The notes below the pieces were generated by a model. That model ran no database searches, was not told the DNA's origin, and was given only the letters and a program-made list of their open reading frames with translations. A stretch of 64,000 bases of DNA from Rhodoblastus sp. 17X3 (GTDB lineage: Bacteria > Pseudomonadota > Alphaproteobacteria > Rhizobiales > Beijerinckiaceae). Of the stretch, positions 15,983 through 24,954 are shown one piece after another. Position 1 is the first letter of the stretch. Each line of letters starts with the position of its first letter. Where the stretch lies: contig NZ_JASHHX010000001.1 of the NCBI RefSeq assembly GCF_030056575.1, positions 490,982-554,981 on the forward strand. Reading direction: 5' to 3'. Made by a program: the position numbers and the translations under genes.

Positions 15983-17755
15983 TTACTTGGTCGCCGACTT
16001 GGGCGCGAGCTTGAACACCCAGTAGGAGCCGCCCTGGTTGATGCCCTTGAAGGTCTTGGCGACTTCGCCGCCCCACAGCGGAACCGCGCCGCCCCAACCG
16101 GCGGCCACGCCGACGAGCTGCTCGCCGTCCTGTTCCCAGCTGATCGGCGGCGCGACAATGCCGGTGCCGACGTTGAACTTCCACAGGACTTCGCCGTTCT
16201 TGGCGTCGAAGGCCAGCAGATAGCCTTCCGGGTTGCCGGTGAACACAAGACCGCCGGCGGTGGTCAGAACGCCAGCCCAAAGCGGAGCCTTGTTCTTGTA
16301 TTCCCACACCACCTTCTGGGCGACCGGGTCGATCGCCTTGAGCGAGCCGATGTGGTCGTCGAAGATCGGCTTGATGTTGAAGCCCGCGCCGAGATAGGCC
16401 GCGCCCTTCTTGTAGACGACCGGCTCGTTGTGGATGTCCATGCCCCATTCGTTCGACGGCACATAGAACAGCTTGGACTGGTCCGAATAGGCCATCGGCA
16501 TCTGGTTCTTGCCGCCGAGGAAGGACGGAACGGCGAAGACTTCCTTGCCCTTCTTGCCATCTTCGGACTTGGTCGGGTCGCCCGGACGGTTGTCGTCGTT
16601 GTAGATCGGACGACCGTTGGAATCGATGCCCTTGGCCCAGGAGATCTTGCTCACGAAGGGCATGGCCGAGATGAACTTGCCGTTCGTGCGGTCGAGGACA
16701 TAGAAGAAGCCGTTGCGGTCGGCGGTGGCGCCGGCCTTCACGGTCTTGCCGTCCTTGGTCATTTCGAACGGAATGAACTCGTTCACGCCGTCGAAGTCCC
16801 AGCCGTCATGCGGCGTGGTCTGGAAGCCCCAGACGAGTTCGCCGTTTTCCGGATTGATGGCGAGGCGCGAGGACGTCCACTTGTTGTCGCCCGGGCGCAG
16901 CCAGGAGTTCCAGGGGGCCGGGTTGCCGGTGCCGAAGAAGACCATCTTGGTGTCGGCGTCATAGGTGCCGCCGAGCCAGGTGGCGCCGCCGCCGGTCTTG
17001 TACATGTCGCCGGCCCAGGTGTCGTTGGCCTTGCCGGTCATGGTCGTTTCTTTGCCCTGATAGGTGCCCGTCAGGCCCTCGAGGGTCGGACGGCTCCAGA
17101 CCAGTTCGCCGGTGTCGACGTTACGGGCTTCGACGCGGCCGACGACGCCGAATTCGCCGCCGGAGACGCCGGTCACGATCAGCGTGCCATTGGCCTTGGT
17201 CGGGACGATCAGGGGCGCGGCGGTGTTGGAATAGCCAGCCTTGAAGTCGTCAATGGCCTTGTGCCACACGACTTTGCCGGTTTTGGCGTCAAGCGCGTAG
17301 ATCTGGGCGTCGAGCGTGGTGAAAAAGACCTTGTCGCCGAACAAAGCGGCGCCGCGGTTCACGACGTCGCAGCAGGGCATAATGCCTTCCGGCAGACGGG
17401 CGTCATATTCCCAGATCTTTTCGCCGGTCTTCGCGTCGATCGCGAACAGGCGGCTGTAAGAGCCGGTGATATAGATGACGCCGTCATGCACCACGGCCTG
17501 ACCTTGCTGGCCGCGCTGCTTTTCGCCGCCGAAGGAGAAGGACCAGGCCGGAACGAGGTTCTTGACGGTCGTGGTGTTGATCTGGGTCAGCGGGCTGAAG
17601 CGGTGGGCCGCCAGGCCGAGACCATTGGTGACGACCTGCTTGGCGTTAACGCCGTCGGCGAGCAGGTCCGCGTCTGTGACGCCAGCGGCCAACGCGGCGC
17701 CGGCGAAGGCCATCCCCAACACGGAGACGCCAGCAAGAAGTGTGCGTTTCATCAT
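15983..17755 (-). CDS. xoxF: Lanthanide-dependent methanol dehydrogenase XoxF
   Basis: Periplasmic PQQ quinoprotein of 590 residues, an eight-bladed propeller with repeated W-motifs. It has a signal peptide ([20 protein letters not shown]). The vicinal disulfide is Cys128-Cys129, the metal ligands are Glu201 (GGEFGVVG) and Asn278 (GTGNPAPWN), and the catalytic Asp320 is followed two residues later by Asp322 in WDFDGVN. That second Asp is the mark of lanthanide-binding enzymes; calcium-type MxaF has Ala there. The ATG at 17755 has GGAGG seven bases upstream; longer starts are possible but poorer. It is the third gene of xoxG-xoxJ-xoxF. The sequence looks like the XoxF5 clade, but assigning that needs a tree. 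Confidence 0.96.
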   Translation of the reverse strand: MMKRTLLAGVSVLGMAFAGAALAAGVTDADLLADGVNAKQVVTNGLGLAAHRFSPLTQINTTTVKNLVPAWSFSFGGEKQRGQQGQAVVHDGVIYITGSYSRLFAIDAKTGEKIWEYDARLPEGIMPCCDVVNRGAALFGDKVFFTTLDAQIYALDAKTGKVVWHKAIDDFKAGYSNTAAPLIVPTKANGTLIVTGVSGGEFGVVGRVEARNVDTGELVWSRPTLEGLTGTYQGKETTMTGKANDTWAGDMYKTGGGATWLGGTYDADTKMVFFGTGNPAPWNSWLRPGDNKWTSSRLAINPENGELVWGFQTTPHDGWDFDGVNEFIPFEMTKDGKTVKAGATADRNGFFYVLDRTNGKFISAMPFVSKISWAKGIDSNGRPIYNDDNRPGDPTKSEDGKKGKEVFAVPSFLGGKNQMPMAYSDQSKLFYVPSNEWGMDIHNEPVVYKKGAAYLGAGFNIKPIFDDHIGSLKAIDPVAQKVVWEYKNKAPLWAGVLTTAGGLVFTGNPEGYLLAFDAKNGEVLWKFNVGTGIVAPPISWEQDGEQLVGVAAGWGGAVPLWGGEVAKTFKGINQGGSYWVFKLAPKSATK

Positions 17756-17810
17756 TCCCATTCCTCCCAAAGAATTGCTCCGGAGCGACCGGCGCCATTT
17801 GATTTGGCTC

Positions 17811-17828
17811 GGCGGCTAACAGGCCGCC
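17811..17828 (-). promoter_or_regulatory. Hairpin in the xoxJ-xoxF spacer
   Basis: GGCGGC / GCCGCC stem with a 6-base loop in the 92-base spacer. It lies about 55 bases before the xoxF start and could affect mRNA processing or the ratio of XoxF to XoxJ. The stem is short and the region is GC-rich, so chance is possible. Confidence 0.3.
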
Positions 17829-17847
17829 GGACCAGGACCGGACCCGG

Positions 17848-18696
17848 TCATTGTTCTTGCGCCGGCGGACGCCACGTGACGCCGTAGGACGCAAAAATCT
17901 TTTTTAATTCGCCTGACTCGGCCAAGTGTGCTGTCGCCTTGTCTATGGCCTCGGCCAGGTCGATTGCGTCTGCGTTGACCGCGCCGCCAATTGGCCAGCT
18001 CTGGGCGAGGCGATGCGGCGGAAAAATGATCGTGACGGGCTTGCTGCTCTGATGGGCCAGATTCTCCACCAGCGCCGATTCCCCGTAGAAAGCGACGACA
18101 TCACCCTTTTCGAACGCCTGCGCCGCCTTGTCCTCGCCGCGCACATGCACGATGTTCGAGATCAGCTTGTGGTCGCGCGCGGACAGGAGAATGATGTCCG
18201 ACAGGGTGCCGAGATCGACCGCGACCTTTTCGGTTTCGAACAGCGAGAAATCCTTGGCGGCGTCGGCCTTGCCGGGCTCCACCGCCATGGCCAGGCCCTC
18301 GACCTGATAAGGCGCGGTCAGCTTGATCTTGTCATTGGCCGCCTCGACCCGGGGATCGTTCGGCACATGCAGCATGACGTCGCCGGGCTGCTCGCCCAGC
18401 AGCGAACCGCGCGACACGCCATTGCGCAGATCGACGTCGATTTCATCGCCGGCGCGCAGGAAAAGATAGTCGACCTTGGTCCCGAGCGCCTTCGCCAGAG
18501 CCGCGCCGATTTCGACGTCGATTCCCTTGCGGACGCCATTTTCTTCCCACGACCACGGCTTGTAGTCGCGATAGACCGTCACCCGCAGGACGCCCGCGGA
18601 TTCCACAGCTTTAAGCGCGCGGCCCTGCGCCATTTGCGGCGCGACGGCGCTGCAAATGGCTGCGAGGAAAAGCGCTGCGCGGAAGATCGCGCGCAT
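17848..18696 (-). CDS. xoxJ: XoxJ, periplasmic solute-binding-like protein of the XoxF system
   Basis: A 282-residue exported protein of the SBP_bac_3 fold (LKAVESAGVLRVTVYRDYKPW, YQVEGLAMAV, KIFASYGVTWRPP) with a signal peptide ending near residue 25. XoxJ/MxaJ proteins are needed for maturation of the dehydrogenase rather than transport; there is no ABC partner next to it. It starts five bases after the xoxG stop and precedes xoxF, the normal order for this cluster read as G-J-F. Confidence 0.9.
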   Translation of the reverse strand: MRAIFRAALFLAAICSAVAPQMAQGRALKAVESAGVLRVTVYRDYKPWSWEENGVRKGIDVEIGAALAKALGTKVDYLFLRAGDEIDVDLRNGVSRGSLLGEQPGDVMLHVPNDPRVEAANDKIKLTAPYQVEGLAMAVEPGKADAAKDFSLFETEKVAVDLGTLSDIILLSARDHKLISNIVHVRGEDKAAQAFEKGDVVAFYGESALVENLAHQSSKPVTIIFPPHRLAQSWPIGGAVNADAIDLAEAIDKATAHLAESGELKKIFASYGVTWRPPAQEQ

Positions 18697-18701
18697 GTGG
18701 C

Positions 18702-19133
18702 TCAGTTACCCTGGTAGCGGGAGTCGAGATAGGTGCGGATCGACCACATGGCTTCCTGGGACAGAATGCCTTCGAAAGCCGGCATCTTGGTGACGCCATT
18801 CTGGGTGAACCCATGACGGATACGGCCGATGAACCAGGCGTCGCCCTCTTCGCCCTTGTCGAGATAGCGCAGATCGGGCGCGAGGCCGCCAGACTCGGCC
18901 TCGATGCCGTGGCAGCGGGCGCAATTCTGCGCGAAGCCTGAATGGCCGATTTTCTCCGCGAGCTCATTGCCGCGATAGGGGTTCTTTTCCAGCCATTCCG
19001 GACCGAGCGGCGGCAAGCCGGTGGTGTCGACGGGCTGGGGGGTCACGTCGCCATGCGCGAGGACGCGCTGGGCGCCGAACACGGACAGGCAGACAGCAAG
19101 GGAAATCCCGAGAGTGCGGGTCATAAACGCCAC
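18702..19133 (-). CDS. xoxG: XoxG, cytochrome c electron acceptor of XoxF (PedF-like)
   Basis: A 143-residue exported c-type cytochrome with one CARCHG haem site and a Met ligand in TKMPAFEG. The N-terminal mature sequence HGDVTPQPVDTTGLPPLG is typical of PedF/XoxG-type cytochrome c550. The GTG at 19133 lies six bases after GGAGG and is preferred over the in-frame ATG nine bases later. First gene of xoxG-xoxJ-xoxF; the 105 bases upstream contain an inverted repeat. Confidence 0.9.
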   Translation of the reverse strand: MAFMTRTLGISLAVCLSVFGAQRVLAHGDVTPQPVDTTGLPPLGPEWLEKNPYRGNELAEKIGHSGFAQNCARCHGIEAESGGLAPDLRYLDKGEEGDAWFIGRIRHGFTQNGVTKMPAFEGILSQEAMWSIRTYLDSRYQGN

Positions 19134-19188
19134 GTTTTTCCTCCAAATTTTGGCCCGATCTTAGAGCGCGGCGGCGCGAGGGAAATTG

Positions 19189-19224
19189 TACTTTGGCGCC
19201 CTTGATGGAGGAGGGTGGCGCCAA
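19189..19224 (-). promoter_or_regulatory. Inverted repeat upstream of xoxG
   Basis: TTGGCGCC (19193-19200) and GGCGCCAA (19217-19224) are an 8-base inverted repeat with a 16-base gap in the pqqE-xoxG spacer. The proximal arm belongs to a 12-base word, GGCGCCAAAGTA read on the minus strand, which recurs upstream of pqqA at 22157-22168. Confidence 0.4.
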
Positions 19225-19238
19225 CCGCCGCGCAGGGC

Positions 19239-20408
19239 TCAAACGGGGCTTTTCTCCCGGGCGCGTTCGATTCGCCGCGGCGTGAAGCCGGCGACTTCTT
19301 CGGCGGAATCGCGCGCCGCGATTTCCGCGATCAGGTTGTGGCGCGGCGATTTCGAGCAGATCGGATCGCAAGCCGCGGCGTCGCCGACGAGCGCCATCGC
19401 CTGGCAGCGGCAGCCGCCGAAATCGACCGCCTTGCGCTCGCAGGAACGGCAGGGCTCCTGCATCCAATCGTCGCCGCGATAGGCGTTGAAGCCGGGCGAA
19501 CTGGCCCAGATCTCGGCCAGGCTCTTTTCGCGCGCGTTCCAGAATTCGAGGCCGGGAATCGTTTCCGCCGCATGGCAGGGCAGCACCTTGCCCTGCGGCG
19601 TGACATTCATGCTCATCCGGCCCCAGCCGCTCATGCAGGCCTTGGGAAATTTCGCGTGATAATCCGGCGCGACATGGTCGATGACGATCTGGCCCTTGTA
19701 GCGGATGCGGCGCTCCTCGACCTCGGCATAGGCCTTTTCGCTCTGCTCGCGCGTGGGCATCAGATGGGCGCGATTGTGCAGCGCCCAGCCGTAATATTGC
19801 GTGTGGGCGATTTCGATGCGCCGCGCGCCGAGACGCACCGCGAAATCGACCATGTCCGCGGCGCGCGCGACATTGGCGCGATGGATCACGGCGTTGATGG
19901 TCAGCGGCAGGCCTTCCTCGGCCACCCAGCTTGCGACCTCGAGCTTCTTGGCGAAGCCGCCCTCATAGCCGCCGATCCAGTCGGCGCTCTTCGCTTCGGC
20001 GTCCTGAATGGAAAGCTGCACGTGATCGAGTCCGGCGGCCGCGAGTTCGGCGAATGACGCCTTGGTCAGGCCAACGCCCGAGGTGATGAGATTGGTGTAG
20101 AGGCCAAGCCCGGCGCAATGCGCCACCAGCTCGCGCAGGTCGCGGCGCGATGCGGGCTCGCCGCCCGACATGTGCACATGCAGCACGCCGAGCGCCGCCG
20201 CCTGGGTGAAAATGTCCTGCCACGCCTCGGTCGGCATTTCCGTTTCGCGCCCGCCCATTTGCAGCGGGTTGGAGCAATAGGGGCAGGCCAGCGGACAGCG
20301 ATAGGTCAACTCCGCGAGCATGGCGGAGGGCGGCTGGAGGGCCGGCGCTTGAACCGGAACCTGGTTCGAAACTTGGGCCGAAACCTGGGGAGCTGTTTGC
20401 GTGGTCAT
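19239..20408 (-). CDS. pqqE: PQQ biosynthesis radical SAM enzyme PqqE
   Basis: Forms the Glu-Tyr C-C crosslink in PqqA, using PqqD as peptide chaperone. The 389-residue protein has the radical SAM cluster motif CPLACPYC (CxxxCxxC, about residues 38-45), the GGE motif (HMSGGEPASRRD) and a C-terminal SPASM domain with many cysteines (CRSCERKAVDFGGCRCQ, CDPIC). The first 28 residues are an unusual Gln/Val/Pro/Ala-rich stretch (QVSAQVSNQVPVQAP) not needed for the fold. Its start overlaps the pqqD stop by 4 bases. Confidence 0.95.
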   Translation of the reverse strand: MTTQTAPQVSAQVSNQVPVQAPALQPPSAMLAELTYRCPLACPYCSNPLQMGGRETEMPTEAWQDIFTQAAALGVLHVHMSGGEPASRRDLRELVAHCAGLGLYTNLITSGVGLTKASFAELAAAGLDHVQLSIQDAEAKSADWIGGYEGGFAKKLEVASWVAEEGLPLTINAVIHRANVARAADMVDFAVRLGARRIEIAHTQYYGWALHNRAHLMPTREQSEKAYAEVEERRIRYKGQIVIDHVAPDYHAKFPKACMSGWGRMSMNVTPQGKVLPCHAAETIPGLEFWNAREKSLAEIWASSPGFNAYRGDDWMQEPCRSCERKAVDFGGCRCQAMALVGDAAACDPICSKSPRHNLIAEIAARDSAEEVAGFTPRRIERAREKSPV

Positions 20409-20689
20409 AGGCCGAGCATCCGCTTTTCGAGCAGGCTGTTGAGCAGGCTACGCACGTCGCGTTCGATCAGCGTGCGATCCGCGGAATATTTCTCCGCGAG
20501 ATCGTCCACGATCGTGGACAGGGCGGCGTCGCCGTCACAGCGTTGCAATATGTCGACGCTGATGGCGTTGAGGCGCAGATAGCGCTCGGGGGCCAGCAGC
20601 ACCCAGGTCTTGCGGACCTGGTCGTTCTTGAGTTTCACGCCACGCAACAGATGGGGTCGCGACTCCGGCGCGAGTTCTTCGACGGTCAC
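20405..20689 (-). CDS. pqqD: PqqA-binding chaperone PqqD
   Basis: A 94-residue RiPP recognition element protein that delivers PqqA to PqqE. It has the family pattern RGVKLKNDQVRKTWVLLAPER followed by a winged helix (LSTIVDDLAEKYSADRTLIERDV). It is a separate gene, not fused to pqqC. It overlaps pqqB and pqqE by 4 bases each. Confidence 0.93.
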   Translation of the reverse strand: MTVEELAPESRPHLLRGVKLKNDQVRKTWVLLAPERYLRLNAISVDILQRCDGDAALSTIVDDLAEKYSADRTLIERDVRSLLNSLLEKRMLGL

Positions 20690-21606
20690 GGCCGGCCCTC
20701 CGCCAGATCGACGCGCATGCCGTCATAGCCGATTTCCCAACCGGCAGCCTCGACCTGCGCGCGCTCCGCCGAATCGTGGCGAAGCGCCGGATTGGAGTTG
20801 TTGATGTGGACGAAAACGCGACGCTTGATGTCGAGGCCGTCGAGCGAGGCGATCGAGCCCTTTTCGCCGTTCATGGCCATATGGCCCATGCGCCACGCCG
20901 TTTTCGGCAACAGGCCGAGCCGGATCATTTCGTCGTCTTCAAAAGTCGTGCCGTCGAAGAAAATCAGGTCCGCGCCATGGAGCCGCTTGCGCAATGCGTC
21001 TGTGATGCGGGCGCAGGAGGGCATGTAATAGAAACGCCGGTCGCCCTGGCGGATTTCGACGCCGACCGTGGTGTCGCTTTCGGCGCCCAATTCGATCTCG
21101 GCTTCGTTGCGCGATTCGAGATAGAGCGGGATCTTGCCCGGCGCGACAAAGGGCGTCAGCGTGAAGCCAAGGCCGGTGTCGACCACCTGCTCGACCGCCA
21201 CCGTCTCGCGCTTGACGGCGTCCGCGTTCAGCACGCCGAACACGCCGCCAATCGTATTGGCCATGACGCTTTTCGTCGCCCACAGCGTGAAGGGCTGGAC
21301 CTCGCGCATGACCAGCAGGCCGGCGATGTTGTCCACGTCGCCATTAGGCGCGAACACCCCCTTGATCGGCGAATGACGCGGCGCGATCTTCGGGTGAAGT
21401 TCGGGATTGGCGATGATCTGCTGGCGCAGGTCGGGCGTCGCCGAGAGCACCACCCAGTCTTCGCCATTGGCGCTGACGGCGACGCTGCATTGCGAGCGCT
21501 GCGCGATCCGGCCGTCGCGCGCATAGGCGAGCCGGCAGTTTTCGCAGAGACAGTTCCATTGCGGAAGGCCGCCGCCCGCCGCCGATCCGAGCACAAGAAA
21601 TTGCAC
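20686..21606 (-). CDS. pqqB: PqqB, metallo-beta-lactamase-fold PQQ biosynthesis protein
   Basis: A 306-residue protein starting MQFLVLGSAAGGGLPQWNC, the family signature. A CxCxxC zinc-finger-like motif (LCENC near residues 19-24) follows. The later HINNSNPAL segment is also typical. PqqB is thought to hydroxylate the diTyr-derived intermediate. A 339-base gap separates it from pqqA upstream. Confidence 0.95.
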   Translation of the reverse strand: MQFLVLGSAAGGGLPQWNCLCENCRLAYARDGRIAQRSQCSVAVSANGEDWVVLSATPDLRQQIIANPELHPKIAPRHSPIKGVFAPNGDVDNIAGLLVMREVQPFTLWATKSVMANTIGGVFGVLNADAVKRETVAVEQVVDTGLGFTLTPFVAPGKIPLYLESRNEAEIELGAESDTTVGVEIRQGDRRFYYMPSCARITDALRKRLHGADLIFFDGTTFEDDEMIRLGLLPKTAWRMGHMAMNGEKGSIASLDGLDIKRRVFVHINNSNPALRHDSAERAQVEAAGWEIGYDGMRVDLAEGRP

Positions 21607-21945
21607 GTGAACGACCTTATTCCCAGTCTTGGCTCTACGCCGGTGGCGCTATGCCGAATTTTGGCTCAAATCGAACCGCACGGGCCCCGGAGGCGCCCGG
21701 ACATGATCGCAGCAAGCGGCCTCGCGGCCCGATGATGGCGATATAACAATCCGGCGTCCAATGCGTCAGGCCGCGGCGAGAAAATCGTAAGATTTTCGTC
21801 AAGCAGTGCGGTCCCGTCATAAAGGTCCGGCTACGCTCGCTCGGCTAGTCGAAACAGCTCGTATTGGCAGGCTCCAAACGCGCAAAAACCTCACCGGTCG
21901 CGTTGGCGTCCGATGAGGCGAATGACGCGCAGGCGGTCGCTGCGA
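21607..21945. other. Long pqqA-pqqB spacer
   Basis: These 339 bases between pqqA and pqqB have no convincing coding sequence. They contain a 7-base hairpin GAAAATC-GTAA-GATTTTC at 21780-21797. In several species pqqA is transcribed in excess through partial termination after it, and this spacer could do that, but the hairpin has no T-tract on the minus strand. Confidence 0.45.
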
Positions 21946-22032
21946 TCAGATTTCAGCCGACATATAGCTGGTGACTTCCATGCCGACGCAAACTTCGCAG
22001 GCTTCGGGGGCGGTCCAGGTAACTTCCGTCAT
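21946..22032 (-). CDS. pqqA: PQQ precursor peptide PqqA
   Basis: A 28-residue peptide: MTEVTWTAPEACEVCVG, then the core MEVTSY and the tail MSAEI. The Glu and Tyr that become PQQ are in the conserved ExxxY motif EVTSY. The 'CVGMEVTSY.SAEI' end matches the methylotroph type of PqqA. The ATG at 22032 is preceded by GGAGGAAAAC, an ideal ribosome site. The frame is open further upstream but without a supporting start. Confidence 0.93.
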   Translation of the reverse strand: MTEVTWTAPEACEVCVGMEVTSYMSAEI

Positions 22033-22072
22033 GTTTTCCTCCAGTGAAGATCTCGCGCGGCCGATGCGCTCG

Positions 22073-22122
22073 AGGGATAGGCTGCGTTGTATCGCAGTTC
22101 TGCTTTCAAGGCCTCTATCCCT
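22073..22122 (-). promoter_or_regulatory. Inverted motifs upstream of pqqA
   Basis: AGGGATAG (22073-22080) and its complement CTATCCCT (22115-22122) lie 41-90 bases upstream of the pqqA start. Between them is the small palindrome CTGCG-ttgtat-CGCAG (22082-22097). This could be an operator of the pqq regulator. No experimental or comparative support is available here. Confidence 0.35.
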
Positions 22123-22468
22123 AAGCGAAGATAGGGCGCCTCGCAACAGCGTCTACGGCGCCAAAGTATGAACCCGCCCTTAGATTTGGCTCAAGGCCCC
22201 GGCGCCCGGAAGACCCCCGCTTTGCGCGGTTTTGGCGACGTTATTGCTTTTCTGCTATATCGGCTGCTTCAGCATGGCAAGATATGCGCCGTTTCGTTCC
22301 CGGTTCGGCCAAGTGCAATGGCACTAAAGAGCAGTATCGGAATTTTGAGAATGGGGACTAAATTGCCGCCCGTTGAACGCAGCGCCCATAATGCGTGGCG
22401 GCCCCGGGGAGGTCATTCGTCAATTGAAGACCGCGCAAGCGATGCTCTGGCGACGCCCGCGACCTTTG

Positions 22469-22540
22469 CTTGATATCCGTGATTGGGTTCTTGATGTCCG
22501 TGATTGGCTTGGCGCCGAAGGCCTTAACGCCGAAAGCCTT
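22469..22540 (+). repeat. Two consecutive tandem repeats upstream of the aldehyde dehydrogenase gene
   Basis: A 21-base unit occurs twice (22469-22489 and 22490-22510) with two differences; its core is TCCGTGATTGG. It is followed directly by a 15-base unit twice (GGCGCCGAAGGCCTT at 22511 and AACGCCGAAAGCCTT at 22526). They end about 170 bases before the start codon and may be activator binding sites. Confidence 0.55.
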
Positions 22541-22711
22541 GGCGACGGCGTCGCCAGGCATTGAACCCGCGCCGTCAACATGCGGACGCTTTCGGGGCGT
22601 CAACTGAAATTCGAGCGGTTTGGCTTTTCGGTTCTCGCGCCCCGGCGCACGGACGAAAGAGCGGGCCGCTTTCGACAAGCGTCGCAAGGCGCGCGAATAT
22701 GGAGGAAGGTC

Positions 22712-24232
22712 ATGTACCAGGAAGCTGTAGCCAATCTTACCGGCAAGAATCTGATCAAGGCGAAGTTCGACAATTTCATCGGCGGCAAATGGGTCGCCCC
22801 GGTGCAGGGCCAGTATTTCGATAACATCAGCCCGGTCAGCGGCAAGGTTCTCTGCCAGGTCGCCCGCTCGACCGCGCAGGACATCGAACTCGCCCTCGAC
22901 GCCGCTCACGCCGCCAAGGACAAGTGGGCGCGCACGCCCGCCGCCGAACGCTCCAAGATCCTGCTCAAGATCGCCGACCGCATCGAGGACAATCTCGCGA
23001 CCATCGCCCTGGTGGAAACGCTCGACAACGGCAAGCCGATCCGCGAGACGACCTATGCCGACATCCCGCTCATGGTCGATCATTTCCGCTATTTCGCCGG
23101 CGCGCTGCGCGCGCAGGAAGGCTCGATTTCCGAAATCGACCACGACACCATCGCCTATCACTTCCACGAGCCGCTCGGCGTCATCGGCCAGATCATTCCC
23201 TGGAACTTCCCGCTGCTGATGGCCGCCTGGAAGATCGCGCCGGCTCTGGCCGCCGGCAATTGCATCGTGATGAAGCCCGCCGAACAGACGCCCGCGGGCA
23301 TTCTGGTTCTGGTCGAGCTGATCTCGGACCTGCTGCCGGAAGGCGTTCTCAACATCGTGAACGGCTTCGGCGCGGAAGCCGGCAAGGCTCTGGGCATGAG
23401 CAAGCGCATCGCCAAGATCGCCTTCACCGGCTCGACCGTCACCGGCAAGATGATCGCGCATTACGCCGCCGACAACCTGATCCCCGCGACACTGGAGCTG
23501 GGCGGCAAGTCGCCGAACATCTTCTTCGCCGACGTGATGGACGCCGACGACGAATATTTCGACAAGGCGCTCGAAGGCTTTGCTCTGTTCGCTCTCAACC
23601 AGGGCGAAGTCTGCACCTGCCCGAGCCGCGCCCTGGTTCAGGAATCGATCTACGAGAAGTTCATCGAGCGCGCCGTCAAGCGCGTCCAGGCCATCAAGCA
23701 GGGCAGCCCGCTCGACATGAGCACCATGATCGGCGCCCAGGCCTCGAACGAACAGCTTCACAAGATCCTGTCCTATATCGACATCGGCAAGCAGGAAGGC
23801 GCTGAATTGCTGACCGGCGGTTCGCGCGCCAATCTCGGCGGCGAGCTGGAGCAGGGCTATTACATCAACCCGACCGTGTTCCACGGCAAGAACAGCATGC
23901 GCATCTTCCAGGAAGAAATCTTCGGACCGGTTCTGTCGGTCACGACCTTCAAGGACGATGCCGACGCGCTGGCGATCGCCAACGACACGATCTACGGCCT
24001 CGGCGCCGGCGTGTGGACCCGTAACGGCAACCGCGCCTATCACTTCGGTCGCAACATTCAGGCCGGTCGCGTCTGGACCAACTGCTATCACGCCTATCCG
24101 GCCCATGCGGCCTTCGGCGGCTACAAGGAATCCGGCATCGGCCGCGAAACCCACAAGATGATGCTCGACCATTATCAGCAGACCAAGAACATGCTCGTCT
24201 CCTATTCGACGAAGGCGCTCGGCTTCTTCTGA
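22712..24232 (+). CDS. NAD-dependent (acet)aldehyde dehydrogenase, ExaC/AcoD type
   Basis: A 506-residue ALDH superfamily enzyme. It has the nucleotide-binding GSTVTGK motif, the catalytic Glu in [10 protein letters not shown] and the catalytic Cys in [11 protein letters not shown]. Length and the GEVCTCPSR variant match the ExaC/AcoD group, which oxidise acetaldehyde formed by quinoprotein ethanol dehydrogenases. The ATG at 22712 follows GGAGGAAGGTC; the frame is open upstream but without support. It faces away from pqqA and is followed by two DUF779 genes, a known association of this ALDH group. Substrate range in this strain is not visible from sequence. Confidence 0.93.
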   Translation: MYQEAVANLTGKNLIKAKFDNFIGGKWVAPVQGQYFDNISPVSGKVLCQVARSTAQDIELALDAAHAAKDKWARTPAAERSKILLKIADRIEDNLATIALVETLDNGKPIRETTYADIPLMVDHFRYFAGALRAQEGSISEIDHDTIAYHFHEPLGVIGQIIPWNFPLLMAAWKIAPALAAGNCIVMKPAEQTPAGILVLVELISDLLPEGVLNIVNGFGAEAGKALGMSKRIAKIAFTGSTVTGKMIAHYAADNLIPATLELGGKSPNIFFADVMDADDEYFDKALEGFALFALNQGEVCTCPSRALVQESIYEKFIERAVKRVQAIKQGSPLDMSTMIGAQASNEQLHKILSYIDIGKQEGAELLTGGSRANLGGELEQGYYINPTVFHGKNSMRIFQEEIFGPVLSVTTFKDDADALAIANDTIYGLGAGVWTRNGNRAYHFGRNIQAGRVWTNCYHAYPAHAAFGGYKESGIGRETHKMMLDHYQQTKNMLVSYSTKALGFF

Positions 24233-24290
24233 GAACGTTACGGCGCCCCGGTCCCGGCCGGGGCGTCTCCGATGGATGCAAATTTCAAGA

Positions 24291-24326
24291 TTGCGCGGCG
24301 CCTGAAACGCGCCGCGCAATTTTTTT
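24291..24326 (+). terminator. Strong Rho-independent terminator after the aldehyde dehydrogenase gene
   Basis: Perfect 11-base stem TTGCGCGGCGC / GCGCCGCGCAA with a 7-base loop, followed by seven T. It separates the aldehyde dehydrogenase gene from the DUF779 genes, so these are probably transcribed from their own promoter or by read-through. Confidence 0.88.
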
Positions 24327-24395
24327 GACGCCAAGGCGCGACGTCCGAATCTGGAATGTGTTTTCGTGGCGATAGCCAGGCAATCGGAGGAAGCA

Positions 24396-24824
24396 ATGTC
24401 CGCGCCCGCACGCATCGAAGTCACCGCCGAGGCCCTGCTCTGGATCGACCGCCTCAGAGAAAAACATGGTCCGTTGATGTTTTATCAGCACCATGGGTGT
24501 TGCCAGGGCGGACCTGCTCCTGTGTGCCTTCCCGAGGGAGAATACAGACTGGGCGACGCCGATGTTCTGCTCGGCGAAATTGGCGGCTGCTCCTTTTACA
24601 TGAGCGGATGGCAATTCGAGCAATGGCGGAACATACAGACGATCGTCGACGTGGCGCCAGGTCAAGGCTCGGGCTTTTCCATCGAGGGGCCAGAGGGCGT
24701 ATGTTTCTTCACGCGCCTGCGTGTGTTCACCGACGCCGAAGTCGCGCTGCTGGTCGAGGCGGACGAGCCTCCCACTCTGGGATCGGGAAACGCGCCGCGC
24801 CATTTTCCCGTCGCCGGAACATGA
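24396..24824 (+). CDS. DUF779 protein, copy 1
   Basis: A 142-residue protein of the DUF779 family, usually encoded next to ExaC/AcoD-type aldehyde dehydrogenases. Its function is unknown. Visible features are the N-terminal helix RIEVTAEALLWIDRL, the HHGCCQGGPAPVC cysteine cluster, and the C-terminal PGQGSGFSIEGPEGVCFFTR. The clustered Cys suggest metal binding or redox chemistry (inference). ATG after CGGAGGAAGCA. The C-terminus is longer than that of copy 2. Confidence 0.85.
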   Translation: MSAPARIEVTAEALLWIDRLREKHGPLMFYQHHGCCQGGPAPVCLPEGEYRLGDADVLLGEIGGCSFYMSGWQFEQWRNIQTIVDVAPGQGSGFSIEGPEGVCFFTRLRVFTDAEVALLVEADEPPTLGSGNAPRHFPVAGT

Positions 24825-24954
24825 TCCCGAAAATGGGTCGCTGATTTTCGTAAAGGAACATGCCGGCGAGTGGAGCGCCGCCTGGACCAGACCATGCGTC
24901 CAGCCGGTAAATTCCAATCCGGCGCGCTTAAAGGCGAAGCCAACCGAGGTACAG

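Larger units (their letters stand above)
22033..22711. other. 679-base region between pqqA and the aldehyde dehydrogenase gene
   Basis: Divergent control region. It holds the pqqA promoter side with inverted motifs at 22073-22122, the shared 12-base word at 22157-22168, and on the other side two families of short tandem repeats at 22469-22540. Short open frames exist here, but none has a ribosome site or recognisable protein pattern. Confidence 0.5.

Noticed and set aside
15967..15998. Frameshifted duplicate of the xoxF 3' end as a broken second gene
   Set aside because: Only 16 bases with three differences are repeated, too short to be a gene fragment.
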